This document shows, piece by piece, positions 47,623 to 57,691 of a DNA stretch of 64,000 nucleotides. The position numbers were made by a program, and so were the translations under genes. Source of the DNA: Mariniflexile sp. AS56 (GTDB lineage Bacteria > Bacteroidota > Bacteroidia > Flavobacteriales > Flavobacteriaceae); assembly GCF_030552475.1 (NCBI RefSeq), contig NZ_JAUPED010000003.1:124001-188000 (forward strand), given 5' to 3'. Each line of letters starts with the position of its first letter. Position 1 is the stretch's first letter. Below the pieces are notes generated by a model, which saw nothing but the letters and a program-made list of their open reading frames with translations, was not told where the DNA came from and made no database searches.

Positions 47623-48948
47623 ATGAACAAAAAAATATTATTATGGTCTATTACCGCAGCACTTGCAGGTTTTTTATTTGGATTTGATGTGGTTGTAATC
47701 TCGGGAGCCGATAAAAAACTTCAAGCTTTATGGGGGTCATCAGATGCTTTTCACGGTTGGATTGTTATGGGAATGGCGCTTTGGGGTACCGTAATTGGGG
47801 CTATGTTTGGAGGTTATCCAACAAATAAATATGGTCGTAAAAATACATTAATTGCTATTGGAGTCTTGTTTGCGGTTTCAGCAATAGGTTCTGCTTTATC
47901 AAATGATCCTTATGTATTTGCTTTTGCGCGTTTTATTGGAGGTATTGGTGTTGGTGCATCAACCATTGCAGCACCTGCTTATATTTCTGAAATAGCTCCT
48001 GCTAAAGATAGAGGGCGCTTAGTAGCCTTGTATCAATTTAATATCGTTTTCGGTATTTTAATTGCCTTTTTGTCTAATTTTCTGTTAAGTGGTATTGGCG
48101 AACATGCTTGGAGATGGATGTTAGGGGTGGAAGCTATTCCTGCCGTATTGTATATTTTGTTTGCATTGAAACTGCCTAAAAGCCCAAGATGGTTATTGTC
48201 GCAATCTCGAGAAGAAGAAGCTCGTGATGTTTTGAAAATGATCGATCCCAATGCGAATGTTGAAGAACAAATAGCAGAGTTTCAAAGTCATTCACATAAA
48301 AATGATAAAACTGAAACCATTTTCATCAAAAAATATAGATTTCCATTAACATTGGCTTTTTTAATTGCCTTTTTTAATCAATTATCAGGTATTAATGCAT
48401 TCTTATATTATGCTCCACGTATTTTTGAAGAAGCTGGATTGGGAGAAAGTACCGCTTTGTTAAGTAGTGTTGGTATTGGTATTACAAATTTAGTATTCAC
48501 ATTATTAGGAGTGTTTTTAATTGATAAATTAGGAAGAAAAACATTAATGTATTTGGGGTCTGTGGGGTATATTATATCTTTAGGGTTGGTATCTGCAGCC
48601 TTTTTCTTGGGTTGGACCGGAATGGCAGTGCCTATTTTTCTATTCTTATTTATTGCAGCACACGCTATAGGGCAAGGCGCTGTAATATGGGTATTTATAT
48701 CTGAAATATTCCCAAATCATTTAAGAGCTTCAGGACAATCTTTTGGAAGTTCAGTGCATTGGGTATTAGCAGCACTTATTCCATCTCTAATCCCTTTCTT
48801 GTTTAGTCATCCTATGATTGGTGCAGGCGTTGTATTCTTGATTTTTGCAGGTATGATGGTATTACAATTATTATTCGTTGCATTCATGATGCCTGAAACT
48901 AAAGGTAAAACGTTGGAAGAGTTGGAAGATATTATGATAAAGAAATAG
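47623..48948 (+). CDS. Major facilitator superfamily sugar porter
   Basis: A 441-residue inner-membrane protein with about 12 predicted helices. Signatures of the sugar porter family are present: GGYPTNKYGRKNTL, the central PKSPRWLLSQ, QLSGINAFLYYAP (the QLSGIN sugar-binding motif of helix 7), DKLGRKTLM and the closing PETKGKTLEELE. It would import the monosaccharide or a small sugar released in the periplasm, probably with protons. Its place in the operon between a glycosidase and an esterase links it to the same substrate. It is not of the FucP family, so fucose is not specifically implied. Confidence 0.93.
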   Translation: MNKKILLWSITAALAGFLFGFDVVVISGADKKLQALWGSSDAFHGWIVMGMALWGTVIGAMFGGYPTNKYGRKNTLIAIGVLFAVSAIGSALSNDPYVFAFARFIGGIGVGASTIAAPAYISEIAPAKDRGRLVALYQFNIVFGILIAFLSNFLLSGIGEHAWRWMLGVEAIPAVLYILFALKLPKSPRWLLSQSREEEARDVLKMIDPNANVEEQIAEFQSHSHKNDKTETIFIKKYRFPLTLAFLIAFFNQLSGINAFLYYAPRIFEEAGLGESTALLSSVGIGITNLVFTLLGVFLIDKLGRKTLMYLGSVGYIISLGLVSAAFFLGWTGMAVPIFLFLFIAAHAIGQGAVIWVFISEIFPNHLRASGQSFGSSVHWVLAALIPSLIPFLFSHPMIGAGVVFLIFAGMMVLQLLFVAFMMPETKGKTLEELEDIMIKK

Positions 48949-48971
48949 TAACCAAAAACAATCTTAAAAGC

Positions 48972-49793
48972 ATGAAAAGAGTTATAGGTTTTATTGGTGT
49001 TTTCTTTTTAACACTCACACTGTTCGCATCAAATATCGATACCCTTGTGGTGTATAGTAACGCTATGCAAAAAGATATAAAGAATGTGGTTATAACTCCC
49101 AGTTCTTATAAAAAGAAAGGGGTTCCTTATTCTGTAGTATATCTGCTTCATGGGGCAGGAGGCGATCACAAAGCGTGGTTAGGGAAAGCGCCAGATATAA
49201 AAGCCTATGCAGACCAATACAATGTTATTGTAGTGTGTCCAGACGGCCATAAAACCAGTTGGTATTTTGATAGCCCTGTAGATGCAAACATGCAATATGA
49301 AACCTATGTTTCAAAAGAATTGGTCTCAGAAATAGATAAATCATTTAACACTAAAGCCGATAAAAAACACAGAGCCATTACAGGCTATAGCATGGGTGGT
49401 CATGGTGCTTTGTATTTGGCGTTTAGGCATACGGATATTTGGGGTGTTGCCGCAAGTATGAGCGGTGGACTAGATATTAGAGGCTTTCCTTTACAATGGG
49501 AAATAGCCAAAAGATTGGGTGTTTATGGTGAAAATCCTGAAACATGGGATCAGAATACCGTTATTAATTTAGTGCATTTACTTAATGGTAAAAATTTAAA
49601 ATTTCTGTTTGATTGTGGTATCGATGATTTCTTTTACGATGCCAACGTGAGACTTCATAAAAAGCTTTTAGAGCAAAGAATTCCGCATGATTATATAGAA
49701 CGTCCAGGGGCTCATACCAATACGTATTGGGCGAATTCTATAAAATATCACATGTTGTATTTTAATGATTTTTTTAATTCGGAAAATAAATAA
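48972..49793 (+). CDS. Secreted esterase of the CE1/esterase D type
   Basis: A 273-residue alpha/beta-hydrolase with a signal peptide (FLTLTLFAS). The nucleophile elbow is GYSMGG with Ser140. The oxyanion strand is VVYLLHGAGGDHKAW, and a late Asp (GIDDFF) and His (PGAHTNTYW) complete a likely triad. The fold and motif spacing match the putative-esterase family that includes feruloyl and acetylxylan esterases (CE1). The gap to the transporter is 23 bp, and only 3 bp separate it from the sulfatase. A role in removing ester groups from the polysaccharide is inferred. Confidence 0.85.
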   Translation: MKRVIGFIGVFFLTLTLFASNIDTLVVYSNAMQKDIKNVVITPSSYKKKGVPYSVVYLLHGAGGDHKAWLGKAPDIKAYADQYNVIVVCPDGHKTSWYFDSPVDANMQYETYVSKELVSEIDKSFNTKADKKHRAITGYSMGGHGALYLAFRHTDIWGVAASMSGGLDIRGFPLQWEIAKRLGVYGENPETWDQNTVINLVHLLNGKNLKFLFDCGIDDFFYDANVRLHKKLLEQRIPHDYIERPGAHTNTYWANSIKYHMLYFNDFFNSENK

Positions 49794-49796
49794 TTT

Positions 49797-51272
49797 ATGA
49801 GTTTTAATATAATAAAAGGAATAGTACTTATCACCTGTTTATGTTGTTTTTCATGTAAAACTGAAATAAAAAAAACAACCGAAACGAATGCGAGTGTGCA
49901 AGCGTATCAACCTAATATTATCGTGCTTTTATGTGACGATTTAGGGTATGGCGATTTATCATCTTTTGGGCATCCTATTATAGAAACTCCACATCTAGAT
50001 AAGCTAGCCTCAACTGGTATTAAATTAACTAACTTTTATTCAACAGCACCCGTATGTTCACCATCGCGTGTTGGTTTATTAACAGGAAGAAGTCCGAACA
50101 AAGCCGGTGTGTACGATTTTATTCCGGGGTATAAAAAAAGTCCTGACAATAGAGATTTAGTACATATGCAAGCACATGAAGTAACCATTCCAGCCTTGTT
50201 AAAAACGGTGGGGTATGAAACGTGTTTGGTAGGGAAATGGCATTGTAGTTCTAGATTTAATTCTAAGGAACAGCCACAGCCTAACGACTTTGGTTTCGAC
50301 CATTGGTTTGCAACACATAATAATGCAGCTCCTAGTCATAAAAATCCAAAAAATTTTGTTAGAAATGGCGAAGATGTAGGTGAGATCGAAGGTTTCAGTA
50401 GTCAAATAATCGTTGATGAAGCCATTCAATGGTTGGATAAAAAAGAAGGAAATAAGCCCTTTTTCTTGGAAGTAGCTTTTCATGAACCGCATGAACCTAT
50501 TGCATCACCAGAAGAGTTGGTGCAAAAATATTTACCAAAATCTGAAAATAGAGAACAGGCAGAGTATTTCGCCAATGTTGAAAATGTAGATTTGGCTGTG
50601 GGGCGGTTAATAGCGTATTTAGAATCTAAGAATATAGATAATACCTTAATAGTATTCACTTCTGATAATGGTCCAGAAACCTTTATGAGATATTCCAGGG
50701 CTAAGCATTCGTACGGCTCGCCAGGTGAATTAAAAGGGATGAAACTTTGGACCAACGAAGCAGGGTTTAGAGTACCATGTATCGTGAATTGGTTAGGGAA
50801 GGAAACCTTTACAGGTACCTCAGAACAAGTGGTTTCTGCACTCGACTTTTTACCAACATTTTCCGAATTAGCTGGTGTTAAATTACCAGAACGAACTTTG
50901 GATGGCGAATCGTTTGCTTCTTTTTTAAATTCAGGAGAATTTCAACGTAGTAAACCATTAATCTGGGCATTTTACGATGCTATTAATGACCGTCGTGTTG
51001 CAATGCGTGAGGGTGATTGGAAAATTATGGGACGCTTGGTTGCAGATAATGAAACCTTGCCAAACATTCATAACTTATATGATGGTAATGAGGATTTTGT
51101 GAAAAATGCAAAGCTTACCGATTTCGTGCTATTCAACTTGAAGCATGATATTAGTGAATCGGAAGACGTGTCTAAATCGAAACCGGAAGTTTTCAAAAAA
51201 ATGAAAATAGAGTTTGAGGCACAGTATAAAAAACTATTGAACGAAAGCCATATTTGGGTTCGTAACGAATAA
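49797..51272 (+). CDS. S1-family sulfatase, lipoprotein
   Basis: A 491-residue formylglycine-dependent sulfatase with lipobox CCFSC (Cys20). The maturation motif is CSPSRVGLLTGR with Cys87 as the residue converted to formylglycine. Metal ligands are visible as Asp47-Asp48 (LLCDDLGYGD) and the later FTSDNGPE. It hydrolyses sulfate esters on the polysaccharide, in the periplasm or on the outer membrane. Formylglycine maturation needs an anaerobic or aerobic maturase, not encoded in this window. The subfamily cannot be assigned by eye. It resembles arylsulfatase A-like members more than the second sulfatase does. Confidence 0.93.
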   Translation: MSFNIIKGIVLITCLCCFSCKTEIKKTTETNASVQAYQPNIIVLLCDDLGYGDLSSFGHPIIETPHLDKLASTGIKLTNFYSTAPVCSPSRVGLLTGRSPNKAGVYDFIPGYKKSPDNRDLVHMQAHEVTIPALLKTVGYETCLVGKWHCSSRFNSKEQPQPNDFGFDHWFATHNNAAPSHKNPKNFVRNGEDVGEIEGFSSQIIVDEAIQWLDKKEGNKPFFLEVAFHEPHEPIASPEELVQKYLPKSENREQAEYFANVENVDLAVGRLIAYLESKNIDNTLIVFTSDNGPETFMRYSRAKHSYGSPGELKGMKLWTNEAGFRVPCIVNWLGKETFTGTSEQVVSALDFLPTFSELAGVKLPERTLDGESFASFLNSGEFQRSKPLIWAFYDAINDRRVAMREGDWKIMGRLVADNETLPNIHNLYDGNEDFVKNAKLTDFVLFNLKHDISESEDVSKSKPEVFKKMKIEFEAQYKKLLNESHIWVRNE

Positions 51273-51291
51273 TGATATTAAAAAAAATCTA

Positions 51292-53280
51292 ATGCGATTT
51301 TTGAGCCATTTTAGTAGTATAAGTTTTATGAATATTTTGATTGTTTTCGTGCTATTTGCTTCGTGCAATTCAGCAGAAACGATTCAAGTAAAATCGCCTA
51401 ACGGAAAAAATGTATTTAGTTTTTTACCAGAAAGTGGCATGGGGTTTTCAGTGGCTTATAATGGGCAAGAAGTTATTGCGCCTTCTTTAATAGAACTTAT
51501 TTCAAACGATATCAGCTTTAATGGGAAGTTGTCCATATTAAAGGTTGAAAAGACCATGGTTGAAAACGAATGGAACTCTAATTTTAGCGAATTAAGTAAC
51601 ATCCCAGATCATTACAATCAACTAAAAGTGTATTTAAAAATAGACGATACTCAGGTTAGTGTAATTTGTAGAGCCTACGATGAAGGTGTTGCGTTTGCTT
51701 ATGAAATTCCAAAGCAAAATAATATATCTAAGATTGGCTTGGATGAGAAAATACATTACAACTTCAAAGAAGATTATAACGTGTGGTCTACGCCAAAACG
51801 TGCCCCAAGAGTTTTAACGGCACAAGGGGAATACAGAAGAATCCCGATGACTCAGTTAGAAGCGGGGTGCGAACGCCCCTTGTTAATTGAAATTAATGAT
51901 AGTGTAAAAATAGCCTTAGCGGAAGCGAAGTTAGTTGATTATGCTAGGTTGAGTTTTGATAAGGGTACATCATCCCAATACAGCATTTTATCCACATTAG
52001 ATGGTAAAATGGGTGAACAAAAACAAGACACAGTGAGTGGAGCTATTATAGCAGAGCGAAAAGAATCAGGTGATAAGGTACACAAGAAACTACCGTTTCA
52101 ATCACCATGGCGCGTGGTTATGATGGGAAAAAATGAAAGTGAATTATTAGCCAATAATTATATCATTCAAAACCTAAATGACCCCTCGGAAATAGACGAT
52201 GAATCTTGGATTAAACCAGGGAAAGTATTGCGAGAAACCACATTAACAACACAAGGAGGTTTGGCAGCTATCGATTTTGTAGTAGACCATAACATGCAAT
52301 ATGTTTTGTTTGATGCCGGTTGGTATGGTAATGAAATGGATAACGCCTCAGACGCGACAACCATTACTCTAGATCCCAAACGCTCCAAAGGCCCTTTTGA
52401 TATTGAAACCATTACCAAATACGCCAAAGAAAAAGGCATTGGGGTTATTTTATATGTAAACAGAAGAGCTTTAGAAAAGCAATTAGATGAAGTGTTGCCA
52501 CTGTTTAAAAAATGGGGTGTTTCTGGAGTAAAATATGGTTTTGTAAGAGTGGGCGACCAAGATGCTACAGCTTGGATGCATGAAGCGGTTAAAAAAGCAG
52601 CCAAGTACGGCATGATAATAGATATTCATGATGAGTACAGACCTACTGGATTTTCAAGAACCTATCCAAATCTTTTAACTCAAGAAGGAATTCGTGGTGA
52701 CGAAGAAACGGTGCCTAATGTTCATACATTAAAAACCATGTTTACACGTATGTTGGCTGGAGCAGCCGATAATACGGTGTGCTATTACAGTACACGAGTT
52801 AACCAAATGGGTTCGCATGCATCGCAATTAGCAAAAACAGTGTGCCTTTTCAGTCCGTTACAGTTTTTATACTGGTATGATAAACCTGCAGCTTCTCCTG
52901 AAAAATTGGATGGTTTATGGGGAGATACCAGACATATTGGTAACGAACCCGAGTTAGAGTTTTTTAACAAAGTACCTACTACCTGGGATGAAACGAAGGT
53001 GTTGCATGGAGAAATTGGCGAATTAGGTGTTATAGCACGTAGAAAAGGTGCTGATTGGTTTGTAGGTGGTATTATCGGAGATACCGAGCGTCAAGTTACT
53101 ATCGATTTTTCATTTTTAAAAGAGAATGAGGTATACCAAGCAAAGGTTTATACCGATGATGACACAGTAAACACGCGTACCCATGTTCAAATTGAAGAAA
53201 TAGAGTGTACTAAAAAATCAATATTAAAATTAAAAGTAAAAAGCAATAACGGATTTGCGATTCATATTGTGAAAATATAA
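51292..53280 (+). CDS. GH97 family alpha-glycosidase
   Basis: A 662-residue lipoprotein (VLFASC). The N-terminal beta-sandwich (about 28-270) begins with the GH97 hallmark SPNGKNVFSFLPESGMGFSV. A (beta/alpha)8 barrel follows (about 280-570), with VLFDAGWYGNEMD and HDEYRPTGFSRTYPNLLTQEG, and then a C-terminal beta domain. At the position where retaining GH97 alpha-galactosidases carry the Asp nucleophile (KxDF), this protein has Lys-Tyr-Gly416-Phe. That matches the inverting branch typified by SusB. An internal ATG at 51328 is an alternative start. It suggests an alpha-linked hexose in the substrate. Confidence 0.88.
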   Translation: MRFLSHFSSISFMNILIVFVLFASCNSAETIQVKSPNGKNVFSFLPESGMGFSVAYNGQEVIAPSLIELISNDISFNGKLSILKVEKTMVENEWNSNFSELSNIPDHYNQLKVYLKIDDTQVSVICRAYDEGVAFAYEIPKQNNISKIGLDEKIHYNFKEDYNVWSTPKRAPRVLTAQGEYRRIPMTQLEAGCERPLLIEINDSVKIALAEAKLVDYARLSFDKGTSSQYSILSTLDGKMGEQKQDTVSGAIIAERKESGDKVHKKLPFQSPWRVVMMGKNESELLANNYIIQNLNDPSEIDDESWIKPGKVLRETTLTTQGGLAAIDFVVDHNMQYVLFDAGWYGNEMDNASDATTITLDPKRSKGPFDIETITKYAKEKGIGVILYVNRRALEKQLDEVLPLFKKWGVSGVKYGFVRVGDQDATAWMHEAVKKAAKYGMIIDIHDEYRPTGFSRTYPNLLTQEGIRGDEETVPNVHTLKTMFTRMLAGAADNTVCYYSTRVNQMGSHASQLAKTVCLFSPLQFLYWYDKPAASPEKLDGLWGDTRHIGNEPELEFFNKVPTTWDETKVLHGEIGELGVIARRKGADWFVGGIIGDTERQVTIDFSFLKENEVYQAKVYTDDDTVNTRTHVQIEEIECTKKSILKLKVKSNNGFAIHIVKI

Positions 53281-53306
53281 GTATATAATAACACCAAAAT
53301 AAAATC

Positions 53307-54974
53307 ATGAATAAAAATTTAACTGTTTTAAAATTAGTGTCTGTATTTTTCTTAATGGGAATGATAGCTTGTAAATCAAGGGATGCTAAAGTTGTTAAAA
53401 AGGAGTTACCTAGTCAGCGACCTAATATTATTTTTATGATGTCCGATGATCATGCGTATCAAGCGATTAGTGCTTACAGCGATCATTTAATTCAAACACC
53501 TAATATTGACCGTATCGCAAATGAAGGTATCAAATTTACCAATGCCTGTGTTTCAAATTCTATTTGTGCACCATCAAGGGCTACTATTTTAACCGGTAAG
53601 CATTGTCATATACACGGAAAAGTGGATAACGTATTTCCTTTTGATGAATCGCAAGTAACGTTTCCGCAGTTAATGCAAGAAGCAGGATATCAAACAGCCA
53701 TGTTTGGAAAGCTGCATTTTGGTAATAATCCGAAAGGCATAGACGAATTTAAAATTCTTCCAGGGCAAGGACAATATTACAATCCAGATTTCAATACGAA
53801 TGAAGGAAAAATTACCGTTGAAGGTTATGTTACAGATATCATCATGGATATGACAATTGACTGGTTAGAAAATAGAAGACAAGAAGATAAGCCTTTTATG
53901 TTATTCTCGATGCAGAAAGCACCACACAGAGAATGGCTGCCAGCACCACGCCATTTTAAAGAATATACTAAGAAAACGTTCGTAGAACCTGAAACTTTGT
54001 TTGATGATTATGAAGGACGTGGTTCAGCTGCAAAAACAGCCGAAATGAATCTTTTAACACATATGAACTGGGCAGGAGATTCAAAACTGTATCCAGAAAT
54101 GATGGCAGAATTAGGCATTGAAGATATGTCTGGTTGGGATTTGGAAGCTTTTGAGCGTGAAGTTGGTAGAATGAACCCAGAGCAACGTGCCGTTTGGGAT
54201 TCTGTTTATAGACCTATGATGGAAGACTTTAAAGTGAAGTACCCAAAAATGAACGAAACAGAATTAATGAAATGGCGTTACCAACGTTACATGCAAGATT
54301 ATTTGGGTTGTATCGCTTCTGTTGATGAAAATGTGGGGCGCTTGTTAGATTATTTAGAAGAAACGAAATTAGATGAAAACACCATCATTATTTACACTTC
54401 AGATCAAGGCTTTTATTTAGGGGAACATGGTTGGTTCGATAAACGTTTTGTTTACGATGAATCATTTAAAACACCTTTATTAATCAAATGGCCAAATGTT
54501 ATTAAGCCAGGAACAACAAATACTGAAATGGTTCAAAATCTTGATTTTGCTCAAACCATTTTAGAAGCGGCGCATATAGTACCACCTTCAGATATGCAAG
54601 GTGAAAGTTTAATCCCGTTATTAATTGGTAATGATTCGGAATGGACGCGCGATGCTGTGTATTATCATTATTATGAATACCCAGGAATTCACATGGTTAA
54701 AAGGCATTATGCCATCATTACTCAAGATTATAAATTAGCTCATTTTTACTATGATGTAGATGAATGGGAACTTTACGATCGTAAAAATGACCCTCAAGAA
54801 ATGAAGAACGTTGTTAATGATCCTGCGTATGCCGATGTGGTTGTAAAACTAAAAAAACAACTGGTAGAATTGCGAAAAGAATATGGAGACAGTTCACAGT
54901 TAGATCAAGAAATACTTAGAAAATATCTAGAGGCAAAAAATAATCCAGATATCGAAACGGTACCACTTCATTAA
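53307..54974 (+). CDS. S1-family sulfatase, lipoprotein (second)
   Basis: A 555-residue sulfatase with lipobox GMIAC (Cys22). The maturation motif is CAPSRATILTGK with Cys87, and Asp47-Asp48 (MMSDDH) bind the metal. YTSDQGFYLGEHGWFDKR and the C-terminal ELYDRKNDPQEMKN segment (DUF4976-like) are typical of larger S1 enzymes related to glycosaminoglycan 6-sulfatases. It differs strongly from the other sulfatase in length and sequence, so two sulfate positions are probably attacked. It lies in the operon 26 bp after GH97. Confidence 0.93.
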   Translation: MNKNLTVLKLVSVFFLMGMIACKSRDAKVVKKELPSQRPNIIFMMSDDHAYQAISAYSDHLIQTPNIDRIANEGIKFTNACVSNSICAPSRATILTGKHCHIHGKVDNVFPFDESQVTFPQLMQEAGYQTAMFGKLHFGNNPKGIDEFKILPGQGQYYNPDFNTNEGKITVEGYVTDIIMDMTIDWLENRRQEDKPFMLFSMQKAPHREWLPAPRHFKEYTKKTFVEPETLFDDYEGRGSAAKTAEMNLLTHMNWAGDSKLYPEMMAELGIEDMSGWDLEAFEREVGRMNPEQRAVWDSVYRPMMEDFKVKYPKMNETELMKWRYQRYMQDYLGCIASVDENVGRLLDYLEETKLDENTIIIYTSDQGFYLGEHGWFDKRFVYDESFKTPLLIKWPNVIKPGTTNTEMVQNLDFAQTILEAAHIVPPSDMQGESLIPLLIGNDSEWTRDAVYYHYYEYPGIHMVKRHYAIITQDYKLAHFYYDVDEWELYDRKNDPQEMKNVVNDPAYADVVVKLKKQLVELRKEYGDSSQLDQEILRKYLEAKNNPDIETVPLH

Positions 54975-55008
54975 TAAAAAATAAGTAAAAAATAACAGTG
55001 TAGAGTCC

Positions 55009-57678
55009 ATGAGCTTTAAAAAAAGAATAACAGTATTAACCTTGATTTTAGTAGGCGTTTATAGTTATGCTCAAACCGCAGGACAGCATCCTCAGGTTTT
55101 TGCAGGTGCTAAAGATAGAGCTGAAATTTTAGCTAAAATTCAAACGGAAGATTGGGCAAATACCTCTTGGAATACGTTGTTAGAAAGCATCGATACCTAT
55201 GTGAATCGTCATGTGGAAGATCCTGAGTGGATTGTGTCTCGATTAGCCATGTATTGGAAAGATGGAGCGCGTTTTACACAATGTTATATTAAAGATCAAA
55301 GATGGGATTATGGTAAAGGCAATGCGCCAGTACCAACAGTGCGTTTACCGGGTATGCGTACCTGGAACGATTACGTGAATGTCCCTTTAGAAGATAGGAT
55401 TCCTTATAACGAATCTGGCGATTTGTTAGGAGTGAGCCGTTCAAGTGCCGATAAAACACCCGTTTTAATTCCCTATAAGGAAACGGGGCACATGATTCGT
55501 TCTAATAATACCGATATTTTAGCCTTGGCGGAAAAATCGGCTTTTGCCTATTACGTCACTCAAGATGAGAAATATGCGAAGTTTTCAGCGGATATTTTAT
55601 GGACTTGGTTGTTGGGTACTTACTATATGCAACCACCTCTAGATCCAAAAGAATCTACAAAAGGTCCCGGAGGTTATGCTCCTGGTGGGATAATGGGATA
55701 TTATGATTATGAAGTGATTCATGATGATAGACAAGATTACGCCGCAGCGACTTATGATTTTATTCATGATTATATGAATGAAAATCCACATAAGCATTTA
55801 AATACCATTGGTAAAAACACAACTGAAGTAGCAGGTGAAGTCTTTAAACGTTTTATTGAAATAGGTTTAGTACGTGGTAACAGTCGTGGTAATTGGAATG
55901 TAAACCGATACCGCCATATTATGAACAGTATTTTGGTATTAGAACCTAACACGTTTTATAAAGACGGAAAGGGGCGTGAATATTATATTCCGTTTTACAC
56001 GGAAAAAACAACGAAATACCACGAGGCTTTACCAGATATCATGAAAAATTACAATTCGGAAACTGGTTTATGGCCAGAATCTCCAGGTTACGCATCTGGA
56101 ATGATTCCGTTTGTTTTAAACATGGGCCTTAAATTATACAAAGCAGGTGTTAACACTTTAGGTGGAAACCCGATGATTTCAAAAGCGGCCATGGCCAATT
56201 TAGGTTGGTTGGATGCACGCGGAAACTTGGTGGTTTTTGGCGATATGCGTGGCGGCCCTTCAGATGTATCGTCGTTTGAGTCGTTGTTAACTTATGCGAC
56301 TTGGGAAGGCGATATGGAAACTGCTAAAAAAATGGCCACAGTAGTTCGTAAAAACATAGCATCAGGGCATTATGATAGAAATGCTTCAGATTGGCAAGGT
56401 ATTATTTTCAACCAACCATTACCAGGATCTGGAAGTGATTTACCGTTTCATATGGCAGCGTACTCGCCATTTCATAAACATCTGATTATGAAAAACGGAA
56501 ATGATGAAAACAACGGATTAATGTTCACGCTATATGGTGGAAAAAGTAAATCACATTTATCTGAAAACGGATTGGCAATGCAGTTCTACGGAAAAGGCTG
56601 GGCTATGGCGCCAGATGCTTCTGCTTACGAATCGTATTGGTCTGCAGATGCACCTTACCACCGTGGCATTATGGGGTCGAATACCATTGTTCCAGGATAT
56701 AGAGTTGGGGATATAACCGTTAATGCTATGGATCCATCAGTTGATACGAAGGCTGGATTATATAACAGCTTTGAAACGTCGAAGCATGTGTCATTTGCAG
56801 ATGTTTCAGCAGATGAAAAACGGCGTTTAGTAGCGATGGTTCGCACCTCGGAAACTACGGGATATTATGTAGATGTTTTTAGATCAGACCAATCGAATAA
56901 CGATTATATACATCACAATTTAGGAAATACTATGGTACTGAAAAGTGCTTCAAACACCCCATTAAGTTTAAATACGGTGAATGATTTGGGGGTAAAGTAT
57001 GATAAAAATTATGCATTCTTCAAAAATAAAAGAAAAATAAACCATACAGAAGATTTTAATGCAACGTGGACCACAACTGCGGTAGCACCCGCATTAAACG
57101 TGAATATGTGGATGATGGGGCAAAACAACAGAGCGCTTTATGTGGTTGATGCACCGCCTACTACACTTCGTAATGATTTGACTCCTGGTGAAGTAAATAA
57201 AAGCCCAGAAACAACGCCTACCTTAATTGTTAGACAAAATGGAATTAACGGAGCAAAACACCCTTTTGTGTCTGTTTTTGAAACCTATGAAGACGGAAAA
57301 AAATCAATAAATGAAATATCTAATTTTGGAACTGGCCCAGAATTTGTATCCTTAAAGGTTATATCACAAAATAGTACGCAATACATATTTAATGCTACTA
57401 ATGATTATGTATATCAAACTGTAAACAGATGGAAGTTTAATGGCAATTTTGCTGTTATTTCTGAAAAAAATAAGGCGTTTGAATACATGTATTTGGGCAA
57501 GGGAAAGCTCCTCCAAAAAGGAAACTATAAAATGGAAGCAGTTAATGGGACCATTTCAGCGGAGTTAAAATTTGAAGGAGGTAAATATTATTATTCCTCT
57601 GATAAACCCGTCTTAATTCAACTTGATAAAGGTCGTTCGAAGGAGTATCCTGCAGGTTACGGCATTGAAATTAAATAG
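55009..57678 (+). CDS. Heparinase II/III-type protein (second), lyase or related enzyme
   Basis: An 889-residue secreted protein (signal to about residue 22, YSYAQ). An alpha-helical toroid (about 30-480, with GNWNVNRYRHIMNSILVLE and TGLWPESPGYASG) is followed by heparinase II/III-like beta domains (about 490-885). The first histidine segment reads KSHLSENGLAMQFYGKGWAMAPDAS. Where most relatives have AHNTVVVDG, this protein has MGSNTIVPG, so a usually conserved His is Ser. It is related along its length to the next gene. It may be a lyase with altered residues, or act like the dehydratases reported among relatives in ulvan loci. Confidence 0.72.
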   Translation: MSFKKRITVLTLILVGVYSYAQTAGQHPQVFAGAKDRAEILAKIQTEDWANTSWNTLLESIDTYVNRHVEDPEWIVSRLAMYWKDGARFTQCYIKDQRWDYGKGNAPVPTVRLPGMRTWNDYVNVPLEDRIPYNESGDLLGVSRSSADKTPVLIPYKETGHMIRSNNTDILALAEKSAFAYYVTQDEKYAKFSADILWTWLLGTYYMQPPLDPKESTKGPGGYAPGGIMGYYDYEVIHDDRQDYAAATYDFIHDYMNENPHKHLNTIGKNTTEVAGEVFKRFIEIGLVRGNSRGNWNVNRYRHIMNSILVLEPNTFYKDGKGREYYIPFYTEKTTKYHEALPDIMKNYNSETGLWPESPGYASGMIPFVLNMGLKLYKAGVNTLGGNPMISKAAMANLGWLDARGNLVVFGDMRGGPSDVSSFESLLTYATWEGDMETAKKMATVVRKNIASGHYDRNASDWQGIIFNQPLPGSGSDLPFHMAAYSPFHKHLIMKNGNDENNGLMFTLYGGKSKSHLSENGLAMQFYGKGWAMAPDASAYESYWSADAPYHRGIMGSNTIVPGYRVGDITVNAMDPSVDTKAGLYNSFETSKHVSFADVSADEKRRLVAMVRTSETTGYYVDVFRSDQSNNDYIHHNLGNTMVLKSASNTPLSLNTVNDLGVKYDKNYAFFKNKRKINHTEDFNATWTTTAVAPALNVNMWMMGQNNRALYVVDAPPTTLRNDLTPGEVNKSPETTPTLIVRQNGINGAKHPFVSVFETYEDGKKSINEISNFGTGPEFVSLKVISQNSTQYIFNATNDYVYQTVNRWKFNGNFAVISEKNKAFEYMYLGKGKLLQKGNYKMEAVNGTISAELKFEGGKYYYSSDKPVLIQLDKGRSKEYPAGYGIEIK

Positions 57679-57691
57679 TTAAAAAATAGAA

